Positions 37,269 through 47,300 of a DNA stretch of 64,000 nucleotides are shown in pieces. The notes under the pieces are model-generated. The model saw only the letters and a list, made by a program, of their open reading frames with translations. It made no database searches and was not told the origin of the DNA. Positions within the stretch are counted from its first letter, which is position 1, and each line of letters starts with the position of its first letter. The position numbers and the translations under genes were made by a program. Origin of the DNA: Leptospira yanagawae serovar Saopaulo str. Sao Paulo = ATCC 700523 (GTDB taxonomy: Bacteria; Spirochaetota; Leptospiria; Leptospirales; Leptospiraceae); NCBI RefSeq assembly GCF_000332475.2, contig NZ_AOGX02000015.1, positions 496,001-560,000 on the forward strand. The letters run 5' to 3'.

Positions 37269-38162
37269 TTAATAACCTTCTTGCGGAGGGTTTCGTTTCC
37301 AAAAGGAAACTAATAGCAATCCAGAAATTATATGCCATATCCCCCAAAATGCAGCCACCAAAGCCATGTTTGGTTCCGCTTGGAATTGGGTTAAAATAAG
37401 TCCTAATGCAAGGCCAGAGTTCTGCATTCCCACTTCAATTGTAATCGCACGTCTGTTCCCTTCATTTTGACGAAAGAGTCTAGCGATCAAGTTTCCGATG
37501 CAAAGAGCAATGAAATTGTGAAACACAACAATGATAAATACAAACCCCAGATGTTCTAAAAAGATTTTCCAATTTCCTCCGATGGCAAACGCAACAAATA
37601 CCACAAATGCAAGAGAAGAAATTCGTTTGAAAAACGGAGTGATTTTGTGGGCAAATCCTGTAAAATAATTACCGAGTATCATCCCTAAAAGTAAGGGAAC
37701 CAAAAGTAATACGATCATACTTTTTATGATCATCAAACTATCAATTCTTAGATCTCCTGAACCAGATATCATAGCATGAGTCACTGGATTTATATTTGCC
37801 GTTAATGTGAAGTTAAGTGGTAAGGTGATAATCGCAAATAAACTAGAAACCGCAGTCATACTCACGGAAAGTGCAGTATTTCCTTTTGCAAGATGTGTGA
37901 TGATATTGGACAAGTTTCCACCGGGACTTGCGGCAACCAATAACATCCCTAATTCGATTCCCGCAGGAAGATCTAACAGAAGTGTGATGAGTAAAGTAAC
38001 CCAAGGCAAAAAGATGACTTGGCCAATGAGGCCACAAAGGGCAGCAATTGGTCTTTGTAACACTGCTTGAAACGCAATAAAACGAAGTTCGAGTGCCACA
38101 CCGAAAATCATCAGTGCTAAAATTAAACCCAAAACGATCTGATAATCATTGTTATAATTCAT
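37269..38162 (-). CDS. Bile acid:sodium symporter (BASS) family transporter
   Basis: A 297-residue membrane protein with 8-10 hydrophobic helices. The conserved SPGGNLSNIITHLAKGN segment and the later IEVGMQNSGLALGLIL segment mark the BASS fold, whose crossed helices bind sodium. Bacterial members import organic anions such as pantoate, sulfur or steroid-like compounds. First gene of the operon through to the MFS gene, hinting that the operon takes up, modifies and exports a small organic molecule. Confidence 0.88.
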   Translation of the reverse strand: MNYNNDYQIVLGLILALMIFGVALELRFIAFQAVLQRPIAALCGLIGQVIFLPWVTLLITLLLDLPAGIELGMLLVAASPGGNLSNIITHLAKGNTALSVSMTAVSSLFAIITLPLNFTLTANINPVTHAMISGSGDLRIDSLMIIKSMIVLLLVPLLLGMILGNYFTGFAHKITPFFKRISSLAFVVFVAFAIGGNWKIFLEHLGFVFIIVVFHNFIALCIGNLIARLFRQNEGNRRAITIEVGMQNSGLALGLILTQFQAEPNMALVAAFWGIWHIISGLLLVSFWKRNPPQEGY

Positions 38163-38601
38163 AATTGAATCTTCCTACCGAAACATCACAACCAAACACA
38201 AACCAGTTGAGTCATTAATAAACGTTCATCGGACTAAAATTTAAATCATGAAAGATTGGATTCTATCTTTTTTTATGATCAAAAGAATCGAATCGTAAGT
38301 TATTTCTGAACAGTTTGTATTTTTTTGGGCGGATCCGCTTGGCGCGGACCGGGCTTTCCGTTCCAATCTTTCCTATCGGAAAGGATTTCCACTACAATCC
38401 CTTCCGCATTTGTTTTCGCTGACAAGTCATAGACGGGTCCAATGACTCTCTCAATCCGTTGGAAAAAATCCCAACTGACCGCAAAAAATTCAAACTAGAC
38501 AGTAAGATTGGTTGCATTTTTTTAGTAGACTATTGTCGAGAAATGAAAATGTACCAAATTTTCGTCAGATCAACAGCACCATCGGGTATTTGAGGTAAAG
38601 A
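38163..38601. other. Intergenic region with structured repeat
   Basis: No gene is seen in these 439 bases between divergent BASS and chemoreceptor-like genes. AT-rich flanks presumably hold both promoters. The middle carries a GC-rich folded element at 38329-38407 (separate entry). The start of the downstream gene is preceded by GAGG. Confidence 0.6.
38329..38407 (+). repeat. Three-helix structured intergenic repeat, copy A
   Basis: Closing helix GCGGA (38329-38333)/TCCGC (38403-38407). Inner hairpin 1 is TCCGC-TTGGC-GCGGA (38334-38348), hairpin 2 is CTTTCC-TATC-GGAAAG (38368-38383). Between them is the conserved strand CGGGCTTTCCGTTCCAATCT (38350-38369), and after hairpin 2 the strand TTTCCACTACAATCCCTT. 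A second copy lies on the other strand at 62698-62779 with different but still complementary helix sequences. No T-run follows, so it is not a simple terminator. Confidence 0.7.
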
Positions 38602-40161
38602 GTGTTAACAATTGCAGACCTTTGGAAACAAGGAAAAATCATCATCAACCGAATTCGATTTGGTTTAGTTTTATTATTTTTACTTGCGATGATTGGTGCC
38701 AAAGATGAATTCCAACCCAAAATGTTCCTCATTCATATGATTGGAACTTGTATCATGGGATTTTACTGTGCCATTGCCTATGTTTTGGAAAAAAAAACAA
38801 ACCCTCCCACTTGGTTTCACAAAATCCTGATCATCATGGACACACTGGTTTTGTCTTTCACAATCATTTTAGATTGTTCCTTAAGTTTACAGGAAGCGGA
38901 AGCAGCACTTGCAAATGCAGTTGTGTATTTTATTTTTTTCTTTAACGCCATTTACTCAGGATTTTTAGGAGATCGAAAATTTGTTTTGATCAACTCCTTT
39001 CTTGGATCCATTTTAGTTGCGGTTGCATTGGTTGTCGCTGTTAAGATCGGTGGTGTTCAACTTTCTGTTGATCCCGAACAATCCAGACAAATTGGTTATG
39101 TAGGCCTTGCGGGTGAAGTGATGAAACCAATTTTTATTATGATCGCAGGGTATATTGTAAGTTTATTAGTGCAGTTACTAACCAAGATTAGTTCACTTGC
39201 TGAAATCAAAGCAGAAGAAGCAGAGATGCTTTTAGGCCAAACAAAAGAAAGAAATAAAGTTTCCACCAATGCAGCGATCAAACTTGAAAGTTCCATCAAT
39301 AATTTTAGTAAATTTGTTTCTGATACATCATTAAAATTAGAATCACAAGCAGCATCATTGGAAGAAATCACTGCAGTGATTTCGGAACTTTCTAGTTCCT
39401 TTGAGTCCAATGGCGCCTCCATCGAAGAACAAAATAATAAAGTCCAAAGTATGGTTTCTGATACAGTAGAACTCAAAGAAACGGTGGATCAAATTTTAAT
39501 CCAAAGTGAACAACTTGTGGAAATCGCCGAGATGAATAAAAAAGAAAGTATGTCTGTGACAGAAGTGGCAGACCAAACCGCAACACATTTAGAATCCATC
39601 CAAGCTTCCTTTGATCAAGTAAACGAAATCAATAACATCGTTGCAGAAATCGGAGAAAAAACCAACTTACTGGCATTAAATGCTTCAATAGAAGCTGCCC
39701 GTGCCGGAGATGTTGGTAAGGGATTTGCTGTGGTTGCCAATGAAGTGAGTAAACTCGCTGAGTTTACGAAAAACAATGTAAAACGTATCGCAACCGTAGT
39801 GAAAAGTTCAAAGGAAATTATCACCAATGCACGAGATGCTTCCAAAAGTACGGGTGAACTAGCAAAATCTCAAATTGAGCGTCTAAACCAAACGTTAATG
39901 CAAATCCAAAACATGAACCAACTCTATGTTGAACAACGGAATACTTTATCTTCTATACTCTCAGAACTTTCTCAAATTCGCGAACTTTCCAATCAAATTG
40001 CGGGTTCCACCAAAGAGCAGTTGTTAGGCCAAAAAGAAGCATCAAAAGGAATCATCCAGTTAGAGATGGAAGTCAACGAAATTAGCCGTGCCTCCAAAGA
40101 CTTAGAAGAACACATCCAAATGATCAAAGAGGAAGCCAATAATTTGGCTTCCATGGGATAA
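38602..40161 (+). CDS. Membrane methyl-accepting chemotaxis-like protein
   Basis: A 519-residue protein starting at GTG 38602, with GAGGTAAAGA just upstream. The N-terminal roughly 190 residues hold six TM helices and almost no periplasmic domain, unlike classic chemoreceptors. No HAMP domain is evident. The cytosolic part is an MCP signalling coiled coil whose tip reads [21 protein letters not shown] then [16 protein letters not shown], the CheA/CheW-binding hairpin. It may sense the membrane or energy state and feed the chemotaxis kinase. Confidence 0.9.
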   Translation: MLTIADLWKQGKIIINRIRFGLVLLFLLAMIGAKDEFQPKMFLIHMIGTCIMGFYCAIAYVLEKKTNPPTWFHKILIIMDTLVLSFTIILDCSLSLQEAEAALANAVVYFIFFFNAIYSGFLGDRKFVLINSFLGSILVAVALVVAVKIGGVQLSVDPEQSRQIGYVGLAGEVMKPIFIMIAGYIVSLLVQLLTKISSLAEIKAEEAEMLLGQTKERNKVSTNAAIKLESSINNFSKFVSDTSLKLESQAASLEEITAVISELSSSFESNGASIEEQNNKVQSMVSDTVELKETVDQILIQSEQLVEIAEMNKKESMSVTEVADQTATHLESIQASFDQVNEINNIVAEIGEKTNLLALNASIEAARAGDVGKGFAVVANEVSKLAEFTKNNVKRIATVVKSSKEIITNARDASKSTGELAKSQIERLNQTLMQIQNMNQLYVEQRNTLSSILSELSQIRELSNQIAGSTKEQLLGQKEASKGIIQLEMEVNEISRASKDLEEHIQMIKEEANNLASMG

Positions 40162-40166
40162 ATTGA

Positions 40167-40210
40167 TTCCAAAAGAATTTCGGATCAATTCCGGCTTAAA
40201 CCTTTTGGAA
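40167..40210. terminator. Hairpin between convergent genes
   Basis: Arms TTCCAAAAG (40167-40175) and CTTTTGGAA (40202-40210) pair perfectly, with an inner GAATT/AATTC pairing. It fills the 51-bp gap between the chemoreceptor-like gene and the convergent hydrolase. T-tracts are weak on both strands, so termination is likely but not certain. Confidence 0.5.
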
Positions 40211-40212
40211 CT

Positions 40213-41103
40213 TTATTGCCTTTCGTTTGCATCATCCTTGGATGTTAAAAAACGTAAGATTTCATCCCTCACCAGGTCGGATCGTAGAATCATTTTATGA
40301 CCCAATCCTTCTGTGGAAAAAAGTGTTCCGCGTTTCCATGCTTTGCTGACGACTTCTCCCATTTCATAAGGAATTTCAAAATCTCCTCGATCATGGATTA
40401 CAAGTAATTCGTTATCCAATTTGGATCCGATTGTTTCTAGGTCGATGCTTGCCATACTTCGTTTTACCTTTTTTTCTAACACGGTCCGCATGCTTAGAAT
40501 ATCCTCTTCTGATAACTCGAGATGACGACTAAAGTCACGAATCAAAAGTTCCAATTTAGAAGGTGGGGCTATATAAATTAGTTTATTTGTTTTTACTCCT
40601 AACTCTTGTGCAACAGAGGCAACGGCTCCACCAAAAGAATGAGAGATGATGACATTTGGATTTCCAATCTGATCTGTCAGTGCCTTCACGATGTTTGCTG
40701 ATAAAACAATATTTGAATAACGCCCAGAAGAAACTCCATGACCTGGTAAATCTAGTCCAACTACACGGACTCCTCTTTCTATTAATGAAGGAATGATTCT
40801 TGAAAAATTTCCTGTTTGTCCATTCCATCCATGTATAAGTAAAATCATTTCGTTTGCATCTACAGAATCATTCCAAACATAGTATTGGATTTTGTGTTCT
40901 TTCACTTGTAACCAATATTTGTTGGCTTTATCCAGTACTTCCAATTCCTTTCTGGAAGGACTTTGTTTATCTGTTTTCAAAAACCTTTGGACCGTCACAA
41001 ACCCAAACCATTTTGAATTTTGTTTCCCAAATTCCCATTTTTTTTCCATTGGAATGGGGTAAACTCCATTTAAAGAACGAACGATCGTGCTATTTATACT
41101 CAT
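40213..41103 (-). CDS. Alpha/beta hydrolase under TetR-type control
   Basis: A 296-residue alpha/beta hydrolase. Oxyanion motif LLIHGWNGQTGNF, GLDLPGHGVSSG, nucleophile SHSFGGAVAS (serine in HSFGG), acid in VIHDRGDFEIPY and terminal histidine in GLGHKMIL. Start 41103 has TAGGAG 6 nt upstream. A TetR regulator gene lies 51 bp upstream on the same strand. The 12-mer ACGATCGTTCGT found in that regulator's promoter also occurs 15 bases into this gene. Substrate unknown; detoxification or lipid/ester hydrolysis is plausible. Confidence 0.9.
   Translation of the reverse strand: MSINSTIVRSLNGVYPIPMEKKWEFGKQNSKWFGFVTVQRFLKTDKQSPSRKELEVLDKANKYWLQVKEHKIQYYVWNDSVDANEMILLIHGWNGQTGNFSRIIPSLIERGVRVVGLDLPGHGVSSGRYSNIVLSANIVKALTDQIGNPNVIISHSFGGAVASVAQELGVKTNKLIYIAPPSKLELLIRDFSRHLELSEEDILSMRTVLEKKVKRSMASIDLETIGSKLDNELLVIHDRGDFEIPYEMGEVVSKAWKRGTLFSTEGLGHKMILRSDLVRDEILRFLTSKDDANERQ
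41077..41088. promoter_or_regulatory. Candidate TetR operator inside hydrolase 5' end
   Basis: ACGAACGATCGT on the plus strand, codons 6-9 of the hydrolase. The same 12 bases occur in inverted orientation at 41758-41769 ahead of the TetR gene, both flanked by a TTAAA-type sequence. A long exact match at two regulator-linked sites suggests an operator. Confidence 0.5.
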
Positions 41104-41154
41104 AAGAATCTCCTAAATGTTCTCATCATTCATCATTATTTCGCTTTCATTGGA

Positions 41155-41748
41155 TTACGGTTTTGAATTTCGTTTGATTAAATCGTTAAAACATTGTTTT
41201 GTCCGTTTCTCAGAAGATTTATCTTCTAATAAACGATTGTAAAAATGATAGGACAACACGAGTCCCCAGATCTCTTGCACCATATGTTCTACATTTGTTT
41301 TTGAATCCAATTCTCCCATTTGTTTTGCTTCTTCTACAAATTGTTTTAAGGAGGAGTGCCAAGAGAGTTGGATTTTTCGTAAGTGGTCACGCACCATTCC
41401 TGGTTTATCATCAAATTCAGAACTAGAGGCAAGGAATAAACACCCTCCCGGCAATGAGGACTTTTCTGACCACTCGAGCCAATTGGAGAATGCATTTCGA
41501 ATGCGAGTGATCCCAGGTTTTGTTTTTAAGGTTGGGTACAATACGAAACGTCGAAAAAACTCACTTCCCTTTCGCAAAACATCGATTTGAAGGTTTTCTT
41601 TGGATGAAAACTTGGCAAAGAGTCCACTTTTGGACATTCCTAATTCTTCCGCAAGACTACCAATGGTAAGACCTTCCAAACCTTGGACACTAGCAATTTG
41701 CACTGCCCGGTCCAAAATCATCGATTTTGTGGATTCCCCTTTGCCCAT
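41155..41748 (-). CDS. TetR/AcrR-family transcriptional regulator
   Basis: A 197-residue regulator. The N-terminal helix-turn-helix (about 8-54) includes ILDRAVQIASVQGLEGLTIG, then LAEELGMSKSGLFAKFSSKE, the classic TetR DNA-binding pattern. The C-terminal ligand domain is of the YcdC/TetR_C type. It lies upstream of the hydrolase on the same strand. The promoter region contains ACGATCGTTCGT, shared with the hydrolase 5' end, which argues for autoregulation and control of the hydrolase. Confidence 0.92.
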   Translation of the reverse strand: MGKGESTKSMILDRAVQIASVQGLEGLTIGSLAEELGMSKSGLFAKFSSKENLQIDVLRKGSEFFRRFVLYPTLKTKPGITRIRNAFSNWLEWSEKSSLPGGCLFLASSSEFDDKPGMVRDHLRKIQLSWHSSLKQFVEEAKQMGELDSKTNVEHMVQEIWGLVLSYHFYNRLLEDKSSEKRTKQCFNDLIKRNSKP

Positions 41749-41757
41749 AATATTAGT

Positions 41758-41769
41758 ACGATCGTTCGT
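41758..41769. promoter_or_regulatory. Candidate TetR operator upstream of regulator
   Basis: ACGATCGTTCGT, 9 bp upstream of the TetR start codon, followed on the plus strand by TTAAA. It is the exact reverse complement of the site at 41077-41088. It lies where a repressor would block the tetR promoter. Confidence 0.55.
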
Positions 41770-41827
41770 TTAAATTTGTAAAGTATTTTTTTCGGGTTTG
41801 GGAGGCACAAAAACGTTTCTTTTTCCC

Positions 41828-42379
41828 TTATTTGGAATAACGAAGGATCACACCACCGGTTGTGAGTGGAGTTGTTTCGATGAGTTGTACATTTTGGTTT
41901 GGAATTCCTTCAGTGAAAAGCCGCCTTCCTTTTCCTAAAAATACAGGAGCAATGCAGATGCGGAATTCATCAAAGAGATTTGCTTTCATCAAGGAGTTAG
42001 AAAGAGAAGCACTTCCAAAGACAAACAGATCTCCACTCCCGTCGTTTTTCAACTTGGAAATCTCCGTAGTGGCATCTTTGGTAATGGTGGAATGTTTCCA
42101 ATTGGTTTTGCTAATTGTTGTGGAGCAGACAAGTTTTGGAAGTTCGTTCATGTACTTTGCCACTTCGCCTTCTTCTTCTTTTGCATTGGTCCAATAATCT
42201 GCCATTCCTTGGTAGGTTTTGGCGCCAAACACAAGCATGTCGGCGGAACGAAGTTGTGTAAGGCTAAATTCTTCGAGTTCTTTACCCCAAACAAGTCCAT
42301 GAAAACTTAAGTCCCAAGGACTTTCACCTTCGAAGTAACCGTCCAAAGTGACCACATTCCACATAATTAACTTTCTCAT
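41828..42379 (-). CDS. Dihydrofolate reductase-like (RibD C-terminal) protein
   Basis: A 183-residue protein of the RibD_C/DHFR fold. The N-terminal RKLIMWNVVTLDGYFEG is the family opening, and LVFGAKTYQGMADYW, the cofactor region GDLFVFGSASLSNSLMKANL and FRICIAPVFLGKGRRLF follow. Family members use NADPH, but most are not true DHFR or riboflavin enzymes; the reaction is unknown. Upstream of tetR on the same strand with a 79-bp gap. Confidence 0.9.
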   Translation of the reverse strand: MRKLIMWNVVTLDGYFEGESPWDLSFHGLVWGKELEEFSLTQLRSADMLVFGAKTYQGMADYWTNAKEEEGEVAKYMNELPKLVCSTTISKTNWKHSTITKDATTEISKLKNDGSGDLFVFGSASLSNSLMKANLFDEFRICIAPVFLGKGRRLFTEGIPNQNVQLIETTPLTTGGVILRYSK

Positions 42380-42564
42380 ATCGAATATAAATGAGTCATG
42401 GTTTTCTAGAAATCGTCAAGGAAATTGTTACATTGAATCATGTCTTTATTTTCTACTTTTGATTTTTTCTTTAAAATCTTCAAATGTTTTTAACTCAATA
42501 TTCATAGTTGTTAGTTGCAGGAAAATTGATTATGAATCATGGTTGAAATCATGTGGAGAAACTC

Positions 42565-44037
42565 GTGAAACACAGAGAGGAAAAAATTGATTGGAATGCA
42601 ATTATCAATTCGTTACCTGAAAAAAACGAAGCATTTGTTGAAGATAAATTTGTAATACCATGGTTAAAAACATTTTTTGGATATCATGAAGACGCAATCA
42701 CTCGTCAAGATTCACCAAAAGGCACAAGAAGACGAACAGACATTCTAGCATTAGGCGACAATGACAGAGTTAGCTTGATTGTTGAAGTCAAACAGCACGG
42801 AACAAAGGATTTTCCTGAATTTAATACGGAAACGGGAATTGTTTCTGAATTTGAACAACTCACGGAGTATTTACGTTCTTTTTATGACAACGTAAACAAA
42901 AAACACATTCCATTTGGTATTTTTACTGATGGAGAAAGAGTATTAGTTGTCCGCAACTATTTTGGAATGGTTCACCCAATCAGTTACATTCATAGTTTAA
43001 AAAGTGGAAAAGGTGTTGTTTATTGGTCAAATGAAATTGTAAAAGCAATCAATAAGAAAGAAAAGGAACCAATCATTCTCACAACTTATAATAATAAAGG
43101 GGGAGTTGGGAAAACAACTGTCAGTTATATACTCGCAAACTATTTATCAAAGATAAAAGATAAATCCGTTTTGGCTCTTGATTTTGATCCATTACAATCC
43201 GATTTTTCAAGACTGTTTAATGTTGATTCTGATAATTTTTACGATGTGATTGATTGGTTGGAGGGAACGGTTGATAAAAACGACAAAAAGAAAGCCTTAC
43301 AACTGCGAAATAAAAATCTTGTATTGGCATTGGCAAAAGCAAATGAAAGTTCCAATGAGGCGATGAAAAGAGGGAATCTCAATAAGTATTCCAGCCTTTC
43401 TGGTAGCATTACAAAGATCAATAGTTCTGCAAAAACCATTTCTAAGTTAATGAAACGAGGGCTTTTGCTACCGGAGTCCGCGTCAAAAAAGCCTGAATAT
43501 CATAAGTTTGATATTGTCATCATTGATAGTCCTCCTGGTTGGTGGTACTATTCCATGCTTGCGATTTCGTTATCCGATGTGATCATCCCTCCTATAAACT
43601 TTAATAATGGTTCTTCTGTTATCAATTTGGTACGATTTTCAAACCAATATTTTCCTGAGTTGTTTAAACATTTGAATCCTTCAACGAACAAAGAAAAAGA
43701 AAATTTTATCAATTTGCGTTCTCCTGTGTTTTCACATATGGTCATTAATTTTTTTGATAAAAATGACAAAGAAGTAAAAGAGAAAGACTTAGACCAAGTG
43801 GTTGCAAGGTATCTCGGAAAAGAAATTAAAGATTCGTTCATTCGAAAATCTTTGTTTCGTAACGAACGTGTAGATGGAATCAGTGGCCGTACTTTTGATG
43901 CGATTCGTTTGCCACTAAGTCGATCGATCAACCAATTGTCATCTCTTGCGATTGAAGATAAAGATAGAAAACGTGTTGAAAATGAAGTTCATAAACTCGG
44001 GGAAATGATCGTCTCTGATATATTTCCATTTATGTGA
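42565..44037 (+). CDS. PD-(D/E)XK nuclease fused to ParA/MinD-type ATPase
   Basis: About 490 residues. GTG 42565 is preferred because GGAG stands 6 nt upstream; GTG 42553 in frame is possible. Residues 10-165 resemble the type I restriction HsdR N-terminal nuclease: E26, D59 in RRRTDILAL, then IVEVKQ (E74, K76, Q77), a PD-(D/E)XK arrangement. Residues 168-485 are a deviant-Walker ATPase: NNKGGVGKTT with signature K178 and P-loop K183, ALDFDPLQSD, and IVIIDSPPGWW near 317-327. No helicase or methylase is nearby. Nuclease plus ParA suggests DNA surveillance, plasmid or phage exclusion; this is inference. It stands alone. Confidence 0.82.
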   Translation: MKHREEKIDWNAIINSLPEKNEAFVEDKFVIPWLKTFFGYHEDAITRQDSPKGTRRRTDILALGDNDRVSLIVEVKQHGTKDFPEFNTETGIVSEFEQLTEYLRSFYDNVNKKHIPFGIFTDGERVLVVRNYFGMVHPISYIHSLKSGKGVVYWSNEIVKAINKKEKEPIILTTYNNKGGVGKTTVSYILANYLSKIKDKSVLALDFDPLQSDFSRLFNVDSDNFYDVIDWLEGTVDKNDKKKALQLRNKNLVLALAKANESSNEAMKRGNLNKYSSLSGSITKINSSAKTISKLMKRGLLLPESASKKPEYHKFDIVIIDSPPGWWYYSMLAISLSDVIIPPINFNNGSSVINLVRFSNQYFPELFKHLNPSTNKEKENFINLRSPVFSHMVINFFDKNDKEVKEKDLDQVVARYLGKEIKDSFIRKSLFRNERVDGISGRTFDAIRLPLSRSINQLSSLAIEDKDRKRVENEVHKLGEMIVSDIFPFM

Positions 44038-44364
44038 AGTTAAGTTTGTCTTTATAAATCAAATTTTCTTCGCGTTAAGGATACGGAGGGCATGGTCACC
44101 TGCCATCGCTCGATGGTAGGTGACGGGAGCGACAGCGCACCCCGGAGTAGCCTGACCCTAACAAAAGAATAGTACGGATTGAAACAATTGGGGAACGCCC
44201 AGTAATGCTTTCCATTACAGTTTTTGGAAACGTTTTGGCAGATGTATAGGCGAGTGCAGAGGTTGTCACAAAAACCACCTAACAATTCCATTGACAAATA
44301 TTCTGAAATTAGAATGAATGAGTACCCACATGCGATGCATGGGATTTGAAAAAAGGAATGAAAA
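44038..44364. other. Intergenic region with GC-rich hairpin
   Basis: No gene is seen in these 327 bases. A strong hairpin, CACCTGCCATC-GCTC-GATGGTAGGTG (44097-44122, one G-U pair), is followed by a GC-rich tract to about 44160, quite unlike the AT-rich surroundings. There is no T-run. The end of the region carries the promoter and AAGGAA ribosome-binding site of the following lipoprotein gene. Confidence 0.5.
44097..44122. repeat. GC-rich hairpin element
   Basis: An 11-bp stem with a GCTC loop, inside a roughly 75-bp GC-rich patch. It looks like one of the structured intergenic repeats common in saprophytic Leptospira; no second copy of this sequence was found in the window. Confidence 0.45.
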
Positions 44365-47300
44365 ATGAATTCGAAACTACTGGTCGTACTACTTTTAGGG
44401 TTATCCTCATATAATTGCATTGGTTTTTTGCTTCCAAAAGACAAACAAAACCAATCTTCGTTCCTTCAGTCCTTTTTGGGTATTTTTATGGGCAGTTCCG
44501 CCAATGTTCGCTCGGTTTCGGCTGAAGTCGGACCAAGTGGAGGAACTTTAAGTGCCTCAGACGGAAGTTTTTCGTTTGAAATTCCGGCCGGAGCTCTCTC
44601 CGAAACAAAAGTCATTACTGTCTCAAGGAATGTGACCCCCAATGGTTCCATTCCAACCGAATATGGATCCTCAAGTCCCGTATTTAAATTTGAACCAGAA
44701 GGTTTGAAGTTTTTAAAACCTGCTTATCTAACCATCAATTACGAACAAGGTAGAATGCCAGAAACTGGGATCGAAGAACGTAGTGTGGGAATGTATTATG
44801 TAAAAGATGATTCCACTCTAGAGAAAATGAAAAAAGTTTCTGTGGATTATGCAGCGAATACCATGAAGGTAGAGGTCGTTCACTTTTCTTTTGGTGTGGC
44901 ATTGAACATCCAAATTTGGTTGGTTTCTAGTGGAATCATCACAAATCCCAATCCTGTTTCGAATATAGCGGACCGAGTGATTGAAGAATTAGCAAATTTT
45001 GCTGACTACGGTTATGCGAGCCCAAGTGAATACTTCCAAGCAAACGCTGGAATTCTAGGACCATTTTTAGCAGAACTCGTAGATGTGTTAGGAACAGATC
45101 CCGTCACAGCAGCCTTTCCCAATGCGGATTTTGATGGTGATGGGGCACCTAACTTTGAAGATCCGATGGTTCCTTCCCTTGGACCAGTGATCACTGTAAA
45201 TTCAATTTCGGCACCGTATGTGAGTACGGTATCAGGTTCCATACTTGCAACAGAGATCCAATGGAGGTCTTCCAAAACAGGGACCTATTCGATTCGTAAA
45301 AATGCGGCCGATTGTAATTCGGGAACAGCTCTGTATTCCGGGAGTGTGACTGCGAATGTGAACCAAACCTCTGGAACCATCCTTGCATCATCCCTCAATT
45401 TTGGAACCAATGCCTTACGGATCTGTGTGACTAGTAGTGGTGTGACCGGATTTGGTGTGGCAAATGTCACTCGAGATGACACCGCTCCCGGTGTGACCAT
45501 CCTCCCATCAGGTGGGAATTATGGAGCCGTCCAATCTGTTGTGATGAATTGTTCTGACACAGGTGGGGCAGGTTGTTCGAAAGTAATTTACACAACGAAT
45601 GGAACCACACCATCCTTTGGTGCCAATTGTTCGGTGGGTGTAGGAACAGAATATACGGCATCGGTTCCAACACCGAACCAAACTTCGACGACCTTTAAGG
45701 TAAGGACTTGTGACCGTGCTGGAAACCAATCCGTTGTGTTTAGCGAATCTTACACAGTGGATACCGTTGTTCCAACCATCACCATCAATAGTGTATTGCC
45801 ATCTACATACTTAAAAAATGACCAAGTAGCAACAATTAGTTGGAAATCCGATAAAGCAGGGAATTATCATTTGAAATTAGGAGCCACATGTGCTTCTGGT
45901 TCGGCACTGTCTGGAACAAACGTAACTGGGACAGTTGCCGCGAACGAAACGGTTGTATCCGAAATCCCTGTGGCTTCCTTTGGTTCGGAAGGAAACAAAA
46001 CCGTTGTGGTTTGTGTGGCAAACCTTGTGGGCACCAATGGATCTTCTTCTGTCAATTATACGGTTGACCATTCAAGTCCAGTCATCACCGCATCTGTCGA
46101 CAACGGAACCTATACTGGACCACAAACTCTCACCATCAGCTGTGAAGACCTTTATTCTGGCTGCCATGAAGTGATTTACACGGTTAATGGAACTTCCCCA
46201 TCCTTTGATGCTAATGGTTCCATCCAAAATGGACAATTGTATACAGGTTCCATCATCACACCTAACAATGCGGTATTGCAATATCGATTTTTGGCAAAAG
46301 ACCATGCAGGGAATGTTTCCACGGAGCTCGTGAGGAATTTTACGATTGGGGAATTGATCCCAAGGTTTACGTCGTTTGATGTGCCTGGTGTTGCAATAGC
46401 TACAACAATCGATGAGACAGCAAAAACCATTACGATTTTAGTCAATAAAACAACTACTTCAGAATATAATGTAACGTATACTGTCGAAAATGCGAGTTCT
46501 GTAATACTTACAAATTCTTTGCCATCTCAGATTCCTTTTCAACAAAATGATTCGATTCCCGTGATATGGGATTATACTAGAAAATTAGTGAATGAACTAA
46601 CACTTATGAGTCCCACAGGCAATTCGGTAAATTATAAGATTTTTACAATTGGATTTGATTTGAGAATTAATACTCCTCCAACATCTACTTTTTCCACTAA
46701 AACTTCTGCGAATATTCAGATCAATGGTTGGTTTAGTGAAAATGTAAAATTTAGAATAGAATCAATACATGGCAATGTTGATTTAACACAATGTGTAAGA
46801 ATGCCTTATGGAGAAGAAATTCAATATCACATCTGTCACAATATTTCTTTATTTCCAAATCCCAATGGTTATTATTTAGATTTTGTGGTAACAGATGTAG
46901 CTCCGTACAAAAGTTATAAAGTTCAAAAAGCAACAAAACTAATTGGAACAAAGAATGGTGTTGGTTTTGAAAATGGTGAAATCCCATATTGTATTTTGCA
47001 CTATCCAACTTCTATGAATGTTCAAGTTGGAGCGACAGCGACGGAATCTAATTGGATCTACTCTCGGGTTTATTATCCAAATGTTACTAACAATTTAATT
47101 GATAATACTCTGATCTCAGGCGAAATCGGTTATGGACCTCAAGGTACGGATCCACGAACTAATGAAGGCTGGAGATATTTTGCGATGACATTCAATCCCA
47201 CTACTCTCATTGATAATCCAAATAATTCGGAATATGCTGGAAAATTTAAATTCCAACCATATACAAGTGTAAATACGTATTCCTATACTGCCAGATTTTC

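Noticed and set aside
38329..38407. Plain Rho-independent terminator
   Set aside because: No T-run follows, it lies between divergent genes, and the second copy shares conserved loops beyond a simple hairpin.
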